64,000 nucleotides of DNA from Cheiracanthium punctorium (taxonomy: Eukaryota > Arthropoda > Arachnida > Araneae > Cheiracanthiidae): assembly GCA_038373885.1 (NCBI GenBank), contig JAWZYV010019947.1, forward strand, positions 634,001 to 698,000, given 5' to 3'. The notes beneath the pieces are model-generated. The model was not told the origin of the DNA, did no database searches, and was given only the letters and a program-made list of their open reading frames with translations. The position numbers were made by a program, and so were the translations under genes. Shown in pieces: positions 47,372-59,325 of this stretch; the stretch's first letter is position 1; every line of letters begins with the position of its first letter.

Positions 47372-49600
47372 TTATACTGGATTTAGCATCATTAATTTCT
47401 GCTTTTTACTTTGCATTCCTGTGAAATTAAAATCATCATTTACTTTTTTACAATAAATTTTTAAAAACGTGTTTGTTGACTTTCTGATGATTTCTTTAGA
47501 TATATAAGTAGATGTATGACCATTTGAACAAATCTCTAAAGGTAAATAATTTTCAATTGCATTAAGAATCTCAATTGTTAATTTACAAGCTATTGCTCTT
47601 TTATTTGGAATTTTTAAAAAAGTACTTTCATATGTTCGAGACACTAATTTTGAAATAATTATATAGTTGTGTATTACTACTGTACTTACATTATCTATTG
47701 GATACTTTAAACCTCCTTGATCTAAATTTTTTGTTAACAAAAAGCTATTTTCATCAGGAATTATGTATCTATCTATTAAAAGTAAGCTTCATTTGTAATC
47801 TAGAAAGGGTTTTTAATGAATTTCATCCATCATTAAATTTACAACTTTGTCAAAATTATTTAAATATTTAAATTTATCTTTAGCATATTTTAAGAAATTA
47901 TCTTGCAGTAATTGCACTCTAGAATCTAAATTATAAGATGAAGTGAGTCTATTAAGAGTACTTGGATGTGGTAAAATTAATACACACCTATTTCTGAGAT
48001 ATCTATATGCAAGGGGAGATATTGAATGTAACAAACTACTTAATACTAAAAGATCTGCATTATATCTATGGGCTGTTTTACTTAAACCAATTAAATTAAT
48101 CTGTTCATATAAAAAAATCTATTAAATCATGGCTTCTTTCAGGAATAATTAGCTTTAACTCGCAACAAATATTTTTTTACTAAAGATTTTAGATTGTTTA
48201 ATTTATCAAATGAAAAACCATTGTAATTTATAAATTCATGCAATACAGACAGCAAATTATTTATATTTGTAAATTGCATTGGGAATTTAAAATTGTTATG
48301 CTCAGTTATAGGTACTTTACGATAAAAAACACTTACCATTAAATTTCCATCTATTATTATTGATAATAACTCAGATACTGGCAATGAAGATATTTTTAAA
48401 AACATAACTGTATTTTCAGCTTTAACAATCGTAAACACATCTGAAATTTGAATATCCTTTAGTAATAATAATAATAATTCTTCCAGAGTTTGAAAAGAAG
48501 TTTTTGATTCATATTCTTCAAATGATTTCACACTTAATTCAAGAGTCTTTTGCAGTTGCCCATTTCCTCTCCTTTCAGCTTCATTTTCTGGAGCTTATCT
48601 GGCCCTGATATGTTTTGATAAATATGCAGGACAGCCATGAAAAATTGCAGGCAAAGCATCATCCGTAAGTCTTGGTTGTGTTAAGGTGTACATTATTTTC
48701 TCACCCGTTGCTGTATTGTAGCAAGTTCTCCTAATATCTTCTTCTTTAAAATGTAATTCAGACCTGCAATGAATAGTTTTCACTAATTAAATAAAAAAAA
48801 GCCTACATTTTACTAATAGATAAATATCAAGTGATCGAGAATTGTGATTACTATAAACTATACTATGAACTATAAGTTTAAATAATGCTATTACTTATAA
48901 TAGTAATAATTTTATCATTATTATGTATTTGTAGAATTATTAAATATCAATCTTTATTATTAATTCGTTATTTGTAATTTTGTAAAAAAATTAATTTTCA
49001 AAACCGGTATTGATGACAATAATAAGTCATCTTCAAGAATTGCAGTTTTCACTAAAAAAGCGAGATAGATTATTATTAGTTCATACTTCCAACTGCAAAT
49101 CAAATAACAAAATATGATTTTATTTTACATATTGTTTTCAAAATTTCTGTTATTATTATTATTATTATTATTGTTTTGCAATTTTAAGTCCTACTTTTAC
49201 TTTTTATGTTTTTAAAAGAGGAATTAAAATTATTGATAACACACGCACACACACACATATATATATATACCTGATTAACTACAATAAAGAAATAGCAATT
49301 ATTAATAAAGAATATAAAATTATTTATAAACTGAAATGAAATTCACAAAATAAGAAAAAATTTAATGCTTATATGAATATAGAAGATTTATAGATACATA
49401 AATCTAAATATACTAAACATATTCTTAAAAACAAACAAAAAAGCACTTACTTTAAAATTCTTTGATGGATTAATATTTGCACGTGGAATGGCATTTAGCC
49501 ATTTCTTTGTAGCTCTTCATTCTTTGGTAAACTGAAAATGGATACCTTGGGGCCGTCTGCATAATTACCTCTACAAAAAGGTACTGAACACTTATATACT
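47372..49600 (-). pseudogene. P-element/THAP9-type transposase, internally deleted relic
   Basis: On the minus strand an exon ending at 49,451 (donor GTAAGT) carries a THAP zinc finger: 'YKCSVPFCRGNYADGPKV', 'SIFSLPKNEEL', a frameshift, then 'KKWLNAIPRANINPSKNFK'. The next exon starts at 48,763 after 'ttgcag' with 'SELHFKEEDIRR' and 'DALPAIFHGCPAYLS', the end of the THAP region. In-frame stops follow. At 48,034-47,813 comes 'SPLAYRYLRNR', 'ILPHPSTLNRLTSS' and 'MMDEIH', the start of the P-element catalytic domain. Then 'DENSFLLTKNLDQGGLKYP' and the C-terminal part run to 47,372. The central GTP-binding/catalytic portion between DEIH and LTKNLD is missing. In intact members the THAP finger binds the element's ends. 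Confidence 0.75.
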
Positions 49601-52569
49601 GTTAGGTTGAGCCTGAAGGTAATGTGCAGAAATTTGTATACAACCCCAATGCAGATAGACAGCTTTTTTTAAGAAAGTGCAATTCCAGAAAAATCTGCAG
49701 GTGTTAAAAACCGTTCATAGTGACCACCTGAAGATCGCCTAAAAACATGCGGTATTCTCAAAAGAATTTAGCACAAAAGTTGCGTCAGGAGTTTAATTTA
49801 AGCAAGTCTCAAAAATAAATGGAACTGTGCAGAATAAGGGATAATGTTGGAAGGAATGGAATTCATATGCACGTGCAAAAGTCATTGATTTCATAGAAAA
49901 GTGTTCTTCAGCTAAATGTCAGGACAGGAAATTTATTAATAATTTTAAGGGTTGCGCGGAAGAGTTGAAAGAAATCTTGGTGAAAGTCGGACATATAAAT
50001 TTCATCTTTTGGCGTTCTTTGAAAAGAGGGGGGGAAACGAATGTTCGCTAGCTAGAAATCATTTTTGTGTATCGCGGGATGCCTTGCAGTTCTTACAAAA
50101 GAGTCAACCGCTAAGAGGGGATCATTGAATGCCCTCACCTGTGGTTAGGGTAACCTCGTAGTCAGGGCGTAGCAGTCAATTTGCGGGCAGCCTTTGGATG
50201 TTGGCCGGTGAGAGTTCGTAGGCAAAGCTTCAGAAAAGAAAAATATAATAAACATCAAGGGGAAGAAATTGAAAATAAAATTTAAGAAAACATGGAGGTG
50301 TTGATGATAAGGCCGTAGAAATCCAATGAGAAAGTATGAGATTGTGGAATGACCAATGGTGAGTTAGAGAGAGGTAAATTTCGGGCAAAAGAGGACTGGT
50401 AACTGGTCGGTTTAGGAGACACAGAGTGGCTAAACTAATTATTTACGAGTTTAGGGGTAAAATGGGGGACGAAGGATTGAGCAAAACTGGATTGCTCAGA
50501 CTGAGAGAGCAGATTTCATCGTTTTTAAAGATTCTCTTAGTTGTGCAAATTTTTCGTTGATTAGATTTTCATCGTTTTAAGAATTTTCAGATTTATCATT
50601 AGTGGATATATATATATGTTTTCAAAATAAAAACTAAAAAATGATCATTCTCTGCTCTGCACCGGATTACAGGAAAATCCAATTGCCATCATTTATATGT
50701 GAGTGACTTTCATTTAATCGTTAATATAATACTGTTTATAATTGCTAAAGTTTTCTAGTGTTCTAGTAAATAAAAATAATAATTTAATTGTTCTAAATTA
50801 AGCCATTTTCGAGATCAGTTTAAATATTTTTGTAAATGTAAATAAAATTTTTATGTTTAATAAATGTTTTGTTATGTTTATTTTTAAATCCATTTATTTC
50901 ATGTTTTATTTCTTTTGGATTGCCCATCAGTATTTCGGTAGAAAAACACAACGCAATAATACATTTATTTTACACTTAATCAAAACATTTTAAATACCTT
51001 TTATGAGTTAAGAACAAATTACTGGTGGGTCTTCATAACAATGAATCCAATTATTTCATACCTTATTTCACGGCTTAACAAAGGTTTTAATTTCAAATGT
51101 ATTTATTTCAGGTCTGATTTTTCACGGCATAACAATACCATGTTTTAAATACAATTAACAAGCTCAGTTTTATCAAATAATGGATAGTCTTTAAGAACTT
51201 CGAAGCAAACAAAATCCCATTGATAGCGGAAAGGTATAGTACACTATCACCAATTCTCTTTCACCTACGACGATTTACCTGCCATTTGACCGGTTTGACG
51301 TACCTGCTCATGTTCTCAATAATAGTACCTGCGGGATCAATTGGAGACAATACTCCGATGACAAGCGAGCGCAGCTAGTAACCCAGCCGAAAAATCTATG
51401 GCCTAACTTTGCTTTCATCATGAGCTTCTATGGTTACTGTGAGGGGTCTTACCTATATCGGAGTTGACGCACAGATACGGGGGAAAAATCTTCCATTGCT
51501 CTCTCCATTTTATAGGGGACGGGGTTTGCGCTTTAGTGCAGAAATCTTTTATCGGTGGGCCCTGAATGGCCATTAAAAAGTTGTAAAATTTGCCAAGAGA
51601 ATACCCTCTTACCCACTGCAGTCATATTGGACGCAGTGGCAATCAGCATCGCCTAAAGTGATTTTGAAGCATAGACGAACAATCCAACCCGTCCCAATTT
51701 TTACAGCTTTCGTTCTTTAAACTGCTCTCATAAGTTGTCCATACTACCCAGATGTATGGATACAAATCCTCATTATAAAAATAAAATGTATTCTAAGATA
51801 TCAGACAAAGTGAGTGCCTGGCAGTGTATAGCTGGTCTGTTTTTTTTTTAAAACAGCTCAAACTATAAATGGCAAGCAATAGCGATAACAGTTGTAAATA
51901 ACAATTGAGGTTGGTTTACTACAGTCCTTGCCAAAAAGGATGGGAATTACTTAATCTGGGAAACTTAATGCCATCCTAAAGTGCGAAAATGTATGCTGTG
52001 AACACTGTATATTGCTTAGTGGCAGTGAAATGGGTTCAATAATGCATTCAGCAATTATACTCTGAACACACTAAAATGTTGATGGGAAGGGACTGCGAAC
52101 AACAATATGAATAAAGGTCGTTGCTAATTAGCCACGTCTTGTCGTCACTACAAGGGTTAAGGCGTCATTCTTCTGGCGAATTTTACGACTTTGTAATGAC
52201 CAATTAGGATCTACCAACAAGAAATTAATGTGTTAAACTGAAAACCCCGTGCCCCCGCACAATGGAGAGGGCTACGGTACTTTTTTCCCCCTATCAGTCC
52301 CGCCGTCCACTGAAACACATAGGAAACGTGGCTTATGAGCACTCGCCTTAACTTGATCAGTATAGGGGGCACAATAACTCTGCACACACACACACCCCTT
52401 TCCCAGACCCGAGTTTTCTTTAGACTGTCCTTGCAGCAGACAACATACCTATTTAGTTGTGATATACCATGTCTAGTTATACATTGGGAGAAAAAGTATT
52501 GGGAAATCAATGTATCATCGTAATGAAAAACGGAGCCCCCTCCCCAGATGATTTCTCTGGATCCGTCCC
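49601..52569. other. No gene seen; scattered repeat ends
   Basis: A Helitron-like 3' end ('gagcgcagctagt', CTAG near 51,373-51,376) occurs without a recognised start. (AC)n lies at 52,382-52,395. MITE-like G-rich text sits at 52,235-52,560. The 123-codon minus frame at 52,211-52,582 overlaps this repeat text and has no domain. The rest is AT-rich. Confidence 0.4.
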
Positions 52570-53760
52570 TGGTGTCATCCACTACAAGTTTAAAAGAATG
52601 TATTTGAACTTGAGTGGATGAATAAAAAGAATTTTATTCACGATTGAAAATTTGAATAAAATATATAAATATATATAGGTAGAATGTGAACTAATAGTAG
52701 GAATTTAAAAAAAAAAAAAAAAAGAGATTCACAGTTAGATGTTACAATAGTTCTAAATAAAAAATTTCAATATTCTACAGTTAAAAGTTTTAGAGTTGTA
52801 GGAAATGCAAAATTATTTTTGGTGATATTTTGGCAAAACTCACCAAGGTCAATGAAAAATGGCGAGATTTTGGGCATGGACCAAACAATGACTGGCTATC
52901 GCCAAAACTCACTAAAAACCCAAAAGGACTAAAACAAATGACGATAATTTGGGCATGGACCAAATGACTATCGCCAAATTTGGCAAAAGTCGTCAAGGTT
53001 GACGACAAATGGTGAGAATTTGGGCATGGACCAAACAATGCCCGACTACAGATGTAATATATTGAAGATGTCCATAGACATTAATGTACAGAAATTATTT
53101 TGGTTGGTCCTGTAAATAAACTCTCGAATAGATTGGTACTAAAAATCAAGATGCACAACTAGATGTTACAACAATGTTATTTATGAAATTTCAACATTCT
53201 ACGACTAATAGTTTTTGAAAGCTAAAGACACACGCACGTACACCAAAAGTCGGCAAGCTTGGTGACTCATGGCTGAATTCTTGAGGGAGGCACGTGACCA
53301 TGGTCAGACCATTACCTAACTTATATGGTAGGACGGTATTGTGCTTGAAATGGATGAATGACCCTAAAACTGCCATTGACCGTAATGTGTTAGAAATCTT
53401 TTGAGAGTTCCTGTAGCAGAACTATCAATGATAAAGGCACTTTTTTCGATGGAAAAATTCATTTTGTAACCCTTTACAGCACATATCACTTCTGAGTCGT
53501 TTGAACTAGCCTAATACCTCTAAAATACGCATTAATGAATTTCTGCCCATAGAGCGTAATGTATTTAGAATCTTTTGGGCCGCACTGTAGATAAATTATC
53601 CTGTCGATTGGGACCAAAACTGTATTAACATCAAGTGTCATCCACTACAAGTTAAAAAAAATTAACTTGAACTTGAGTCGATGAATAAAAATGTATGTTA
53701 TTAACGATTGAAAATTTGAACAAGATTAGGGAGTGTGTGAACTAATAGTAGGAATTGAAA
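52570..53760 (+). repeat. Direct duplication (52,570-52,720 and 53,625-53,760) around a small satellite
   Basis: The segment 'tgtcatccactacaagtt...gaacttgag..gatgaataaaaa...gattgaaaatttgaa...gtgaactaatagtaggaatt' occurs twice about 1.06 kb apart. Between them, 52,830-53,045 holds about three diverged units built on 'tttgggcatggaccaaa', 'ctatcgccaaa' and 'aaggt.gacgacaaatgg'. The 82-codon minus frame at 52,790-53,038 is just this repeat. Confidence 0.65.
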
Positions 53761-54884
53761 AAATAGCGGTGTAAGTAATTTGTTAGCAGAGTTGATTGAA
53801 TAATGATTGTTTACAGTTTGCACTTTGCTCGTAATTAAATTGAATACCACAGCATATTTTATAAGTATTCGTTAAAGTAAAAATGACAGGTAAAATTGGT
53901 ATATATTTTTGAAAGCATTTTGATGTATATTGTCGGCAAATTTTGACTTTACACCCCCATCAATATTTTTGCTTAAAAGCGGCCCAGATTGCAGCTTAAA
54001 AATATGTAGTGCATGTTTGTTTTAAAACCATTTTCATGCCATTTAATTTTAACGGGAAGATACTGGTCAATTACTATAGATTATTTTCCCATTTTTACAG
54101 TGCACCCCATTCACCCATCCCCCTTATATATTAAAGAGAAAATTACGATATCAGTAAAATTCAAAAAACCATGCTACAAAACGTGACACTCCAAACGAAA
54201 CTCTCTCATAGAATGTAAACAATATTTCTTAAGCTTAAAATTAAATAATAATAATAAAAGTTACCACAGAAAACCAAAAGTCGATCTCGTATACGATGCA
54301 ATTATTTATAAACAAAATATATATAATCGATTTCAGCCAAATTCGAACTTTTTGTCCGAAATCATTTGTTTGGGTTGGGGGGGTTCGTTGGTTGGTTAAT
54401 CGAGTGAGTTTGACAGTGAAGGGTGAATGCAGGGTGGACTTCGCTTTCCCATGATGCATTGCGTTCCCATGCCCGAAATTTTCCATTTTCCCATGTAAAC
54501 GGGCATTTCAACAAAAACGGACATATCTCTAGTCCTTGAACGATTGCATTTTCCATTCCCGGTGCATTAGCACAGGTTAAGGATTGCCCTGCTCGCTATT
54601 GCTTGATTGGCTATAGCACTTTCCAAACAATTGAACGGAATCTCCCAAATTATTGTAGCACTTGGAGTAATAAGACAAATACGATTAATTATGTTTATGT
54701 TTGATTTAGACAAATAATCAGTGCGGGTATAAAACACAATTTTTTACTTATGTGTATAATGCATTCCTTGCTCATATGGGGGACACTTCGCTTATAGTGA
54801 ACGAAATTTGCCTGTCCCCAGAGGTTCACTATAACCGGAGTCGACTATATTTTGCAAGTTGTTGTGTGTGATTATGGCAACGCT
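53761..54884. other. No gene seen; old Tigger-like end
   Basis: A pogo-like end reads 'cactataaccggagtcgactata' at about 54,826-54,848. Other 62-80 codon frames here lack domains. Confidence 0.4.
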
Positions 54885-54963
54885 ACACTAGGGCGATCTG
54901 CCAAGGGGGAGTGCCTTGGTAGGAGGACTTTCTAAGGCGTTCCAACGCCTATTCACGTTACAT
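54885..54963 (-). mobile_element. SINE family 1, 3' half (interrupted)
   Basis: The minus-strand tail part of a family 1 SINE ('gatgtaacgtgaataggcgttggaacgcc...aaagtcctcctaccaaggcactccc') stops at CGTTACAT (54,956-54,963) and continues at 59,222 beyond the inserted hAT element. Confidence 0.75.
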
Positions 54964-56801
54964 CAGGGCTGGGGAGTAGCGCGCTACTTGTAGCGAAACT
55001 ACAGTAGCCGCTACTTTTTTTTGTAGTTTGTAGTGTAGCGCGCTACTTTTTTTAAAAAGTAGTGTAGCGTGTAGCGCGCTACAAAAAAACAGTAGTTTGT
55101 AGCGAATTTTGGAAGCTACTTTTGCCGTGTCATCATTTCCGGCGATTGATCCCGTGGTGCAATTTCTCTCTCTTCTGACTCCAAGCATAACTGAAACTGA
55201 TGCTTGAAAGACACCCAATCACTCCCCCGCCTCCCCCCTCCCAGGGGACACACGCACACGAGGGGGGGTGAGGGGGTTTGCTTTGCCTGAAGCGGAAGCC
55301 TGACATTGTGCATCTTTTTTCTTTTTTTCGTTCTCAGTATTATTTGTAGAATCACCAATCTGCCATAAAGAGGAAAAAAAAGGAAGGTAAGAGAGGTCCA
55401 AAGTTGAACAGAGGTTATTTTGATGGGGCCTCGAGAGTCTCATTATCACACGGGCGTGTGGGCCCGTGAGCCCCTGAAAAATAAAGGCCTCGCAAATCTC
55501 TTCATTTATTGTACATTAAATTTATATATGCTGCAAAAATAATTTTTATTAAGCTAAATTTCCTTTATCTATATCATAATTGTGTAACAATAAAAAGGCT
55601 TCGAGACTTATTTTCTGTTCTTCTTTCTAACACAATGATAATGGTTTCTAAGACTAGATCAATAAAATAGAAATTAAAGGCGTTATTGAAAATTTATGGC
55701 CATATGTACTTATCACAAAATATCCATTAGTTAGCATTTTTTTAAATATTATGATGAAGAAAAGAAAATTTTCTGGCAGGTGGAACTCAGCGCACACATA
55801 CGCTAATAATACAAATGGATTAAAAAAATATTAAAATCAATTTTAAATGCACATTCTTGTTCTAAATGAGTATAAATACATGGGTAATTTTTAATTTAAT
55901 TTTAGAATTATTTTGAAATGTTTTATTTTTATGCTGGGAAAATAAAAAACAATCACAAATAAGTTAAAATGTCTGTAATAGTATAGGGGCCCAAAACAAC
56001 CTTTTTTTTTTGCCCCGGGGCCCCTTCTATGTCTGATCAGGGTCTGCATATTTTTGACTGCTATTGCGTGTTTGCAACATAAATCAACATAAAAATGAGT
56101 ATTTTTTGCTTTGGAAAAGGAATTTTACATATCTGTAAATTGTATGCTTTTGTAACATCATTAATTTTCTTTGATCTTTTTTTTTTATTGCACCCATAAA
56201 TACAGTGTAGTGTCCACTTGCCAGGATGATTGCCAATCATTCAGAATCCAGTATTCCGTGAACTTCCTTTTAGGCGATATCCTTTCAAATCTGACATGAT
56301 ATATAGTCAGTCCTCGCAATTAGCGATCCCCCCCCCATCCTCTCACTCACCATCTACGGAAAACTACGAAGCGTGAGAAAAACTTACGGTTTTCTCACAG
56401 GAATTTTCTTGAAAGCATCGAGACCGCTTCTGGAAGAGTCACCGACATTTTTAATTTTCTCTTTGCCTCCTCCTTATGATCGATGCATTGAACAACAATT
56501 TTATTTATGCTTAGTTTTACTAAGTTTATTTATATTAAGGTTTGGTCATTTTTCGACGTTACAGTGCACTTTTTTGAGTTTGGGCACTCTTTATTAACCT
56601 TGTGTCCTGGTGGTGTGTTCAACTTCCACAAGAGTAATGACAGTTCTGCAGTATTGTAGATTTTCAAACATTAATTAATCACGTGATTATGTTCTACAAC
56701 TCGGAATGTTTTTTGTCTCAAAGAAGTGTAAAAACGGATTAGTACATTTTTCGTGGAACCTGAAACTGAAAAAAAGAAAGTAAATATGTAGAAATTGTAC
56801 A

Positions 56802-56841
<40 letters not shown>

Positions 56842-56989
56842 GAGTTGATAACCTTATCTTTTTTGAGTTTGTTGAAAAGGGACAAAAGGTATAAGCATAT
56901 GCATCCAAGATATTATTTCAGGGGCTAAAAATATTGCTGACCTCGGTTACAGTGTTCTTCGTTTGTAGTGACAGTTTTCAGATTCGGTC

Positions 56990-57395
56990 CTAAGGTAGAG
57001 CGAACGGTGCGACCGCACCGGGCGCCATCTCTACCAAGGCTGTTCAGAATAATATAGCACTGTGGATGTCGGAAATGGTTTCATTTACCTGTTAATAATT
57101 GTTTAATAATAAATCTTTTAGTCAATGTACAGTAGTAATCAATCATGTTAATAGTGAATTTTAGTGAACTTTCTGTGAAAAAATAAATTATTAACAGGTA
57201 CTCGAGGACGACTTATCAAACCCTACATTGTTACGTGATTCATAACCGTCTTATTTACCTTTGCCACTCTTTAACTTTTTGCCAATCAGTTTCAGAGCAC
57301 CATGCATATTTGACAGTCCGTATATTATTGAAGTTGAAAGCCTCATTTTAACCCCTGAAAGCTTTTATAGCTAAATGTGTGGCGTAGCTAGGTGC
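56990..57395. repeat. Degenerate copy of the 39,701 MITE family, nested
   Basis: Shared text with 39,701-40,141 includes 'acctgttaataatt', 'aacaggtactcgagga', 'ccctacattgttacgtgattc' and 'ttgacagtccgta'. The ends are eroded, and a 'gtggcgtagctagg' MITE fragment follows at 57,380. Confidence 0.45.
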
Positions 57396-57594
57396 AAGAG
57401 CTGATCTAGGGTACGTGGAGCCTCCCTGCAAACGTAAAGAAGCCCCGTGTTATGCTCCAGATTAAGTTTTCCTTAGTTTTTTAGTTCGAATATGGCGCTC
57501 TGATGCCTTGCTTACCGTGTCGGGCCGTCCCTGGCTACGGGGGAGCAAGGAAGGTCAACTGTACCCGGGCGCAGCATCGGCCAAGGGGCGCTAA

Positions 57595-57831
57595 ATGGTA
57601 TATGAAAGCTACCTAGTTGCATTTTTAAAAAATAGGAGGGGGCGCAAAATCTTCAGTTGTCAGGTGGAAACGAGATTTAGTCATTTGCTGTGGGACAGAG
57701 AAACTCTTCTCTCAGCTTGTTTCCATCCCAGATTCAAACTATTCTGGATTGAGGAGGAGTGCATCTGTACAAAGATTGTTTTAGATTGCATTGGACGCAT
57801 TTTCTCCTCGACGATCATGTTTGGCGGATAA
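57595..57831 (+). pseudogene. Possible hAT transposase fragment
   Basis: An open block of 78 codons contains 'TRFSHLLWDRETLLSACFHP' then 'RFKLFWIEEE'. The '(A/S)..HP.FK..W' pattern is a conserved spot in hAT transposases between the catalytic core and the C-terminal dimerisation region. Its location inside a hAT-type element supports this. Nothing else of the enzyme was found, and the upstream part is out of frame or deleted. Confidence 0.5.
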
Positions 57832-59221
57832 CAATTTTGAGATCCAGCTCTTGTTAAAATTTAATAAACATGTTTTTGAATAAATTTATGCGTTTTTTTT
57901 TTTATACTAGAGGCATGGCAATCTTCCATGAATATGTTGAAATTCTGCTTTCTTTCGTTAAAATTTTAAAGTGTCTATTATATATAAATTATTAGGTTTT
58001 TTGTGTAATAATTTTCAGAATTTAATACGAAAATATTAGAATTTCTATTAATAATTAATAGTTTGTAAAATCCTTAGAGACTTATCTCTCTCTTAGCCTT
58101 AAAATAACAATATAATTCTATAAAATTCTTTTATACCTAACACAAAGTTGTGTTGATGATAATAACTTTTAAAATTTCTTTAACATAGAGGATTTTTTTA
58201 ATGCAATGTTTTAAATAGATATATCATGAATTTAATTAGTAATTGTTTTCATTATTTTATAATATGCATATCATATGTGATGTTTTCAATTAAAACAATT
58301 ATACAATATTACATGGTTCACACGGGTCATTCGTCATAAATCACTAATTTGGTAAGTCATGAAAAAAGGCCTTTATACTCATTAATTTTGATTTGTGCTC
58401 AAGAAACTAGAATGTTTGTACAACATGAAAGGGGTCTCAAAACGGTCCATTTTTTCCCGTTCAGACATCCATTTTATTATTATATTTTTAAAAACTTTTT
58501 TAGTTCTCATGATTTTTCTCATGCTTTCAGAGCTCACTTTCCCAATTTACTTTTATCATAGAGGTATTAAAACTTAATTAGTTTCAGCAATACTTCAATA
58601 ATTAGCAGTAGTTGCCAGTAGCGTATATATAGGCTTCCATTTCGGGGGGAGGGGGACGATTCGGTATTTTAAACTTTATTGTTCTAAAGTTAAAAGAAAT
58701 GTTTCAAAATAGCTCCTTTTTAATAATTGCTTTACATTTTCGGAGGGGGCCCGCCTCCCCCTGCTCAAATACTCGCCTGGTAGTTGTTTATTAGAGCAAT
58801 AGTTTTTTCTAATTAAAGGCGAAAAGGTGCCCGGGGTCTTTCGTGCGTCCACCAAATCTGCGGCGCTCAACGCTACAAGGAAACCACCTTTTAATAAACG
58901 CGTTCTTTGGACGCGAGAGACACCCGCTGAGGTCATTAATCACGCTGGACGCGAGTAGAAAACCAAGGCTTTAGATATCGATAGTTTTCTCTAATTAGGA
59001 TATAAATATCCTTAAATATGAATGTAATGCAAATTGAATCTGTTAGCAAAATTTGTCTCCTAAAAGTAGCGAAAAAGTAGCGAAGTAGCGACTACATTTC
59101 AAAAGTAGTGTAGCTAACTACATTTGTCAAAAAGTAGTTGTAGTTGTAGTTAACTACATTTTTCGAAAAGTAGCGGTAGTTGTAGCGCGCTACAAAAAAA
59201 AAGTAGTTTTTCCCACCACTG

Positions 59222-59325
59222 CGTTACATCTGGAGAAAACCTACCAAAACTCCAGACCGTTAGATCGACAACCGCGCGATGGGACCCGAACCCGGGACCT
59301 TCACACAAATCAACTTCAAACTCAA
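59222..59325 (-). mobile_element. SINE family 1, 5' half with B box
   Basis: On the minus strand this begins with 'gtgtgaaggtcccgggttcgggtcccatcgcg', which includes a clean B box (GGTTCGGGTCC). It runs to 'gttttctccagatgtaacg', where the hAT element interrupts it. Together with 54,885-54,963 it makes one complete family 1 SINE. Confidence 0.78.

Larger units (their letters stand above)
54964..59221. mobile_element. 4.26-kb hAT element inserted in a SINE
   Basis: The element starts CAGGGCTGGGGAGTAGCGCG and ends with the complement of CAGTGGTGGGAAAAAC. The SINE target CGTTACAT is duplicated exactly on both sides (54,956-54,963 and 59,222-59,229). Both termini are rich in GTAGCGCGCTAC palindromes and 'agtagcg' / 'agtagt' repeats (54,978-55,120 and 59,060-59,210). 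Only a transposase fragment (57,595-57,831) remains. A T36 run (56,804-56,839) and degenerate MITE copies are nested in it. Confidence 0.88.

Noticed and set aside
52211..52582. 123-codon open frame on the minus strand
   Set aside because: Overlaps (AC)n and G-rich MITE-like text, with no domain.
52790..53038. 82-codon frame with repeated FGPCP motif
   Set aside because: The protein repetition only reflects the underlying DNA satellite.
55116..55449. Overlapping 76- and 80-codon minus-strand frames
   Set aside because: Low-complexity G/C-rich sequence inside a hAT element, with no motif.
56804..56839. T36 run as a SINE or LINE poly(A) tail on the minus strand
   Set aside because: No retroelement body or target duplication was recognised next to it. 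Left as a homopolymer.
58676..58936. 86-codon minus-strand frame
   Set aside because: Basic, unrecognised, inside the 4.26-kb hAT. It could be captured sequence but nothing supports coding.
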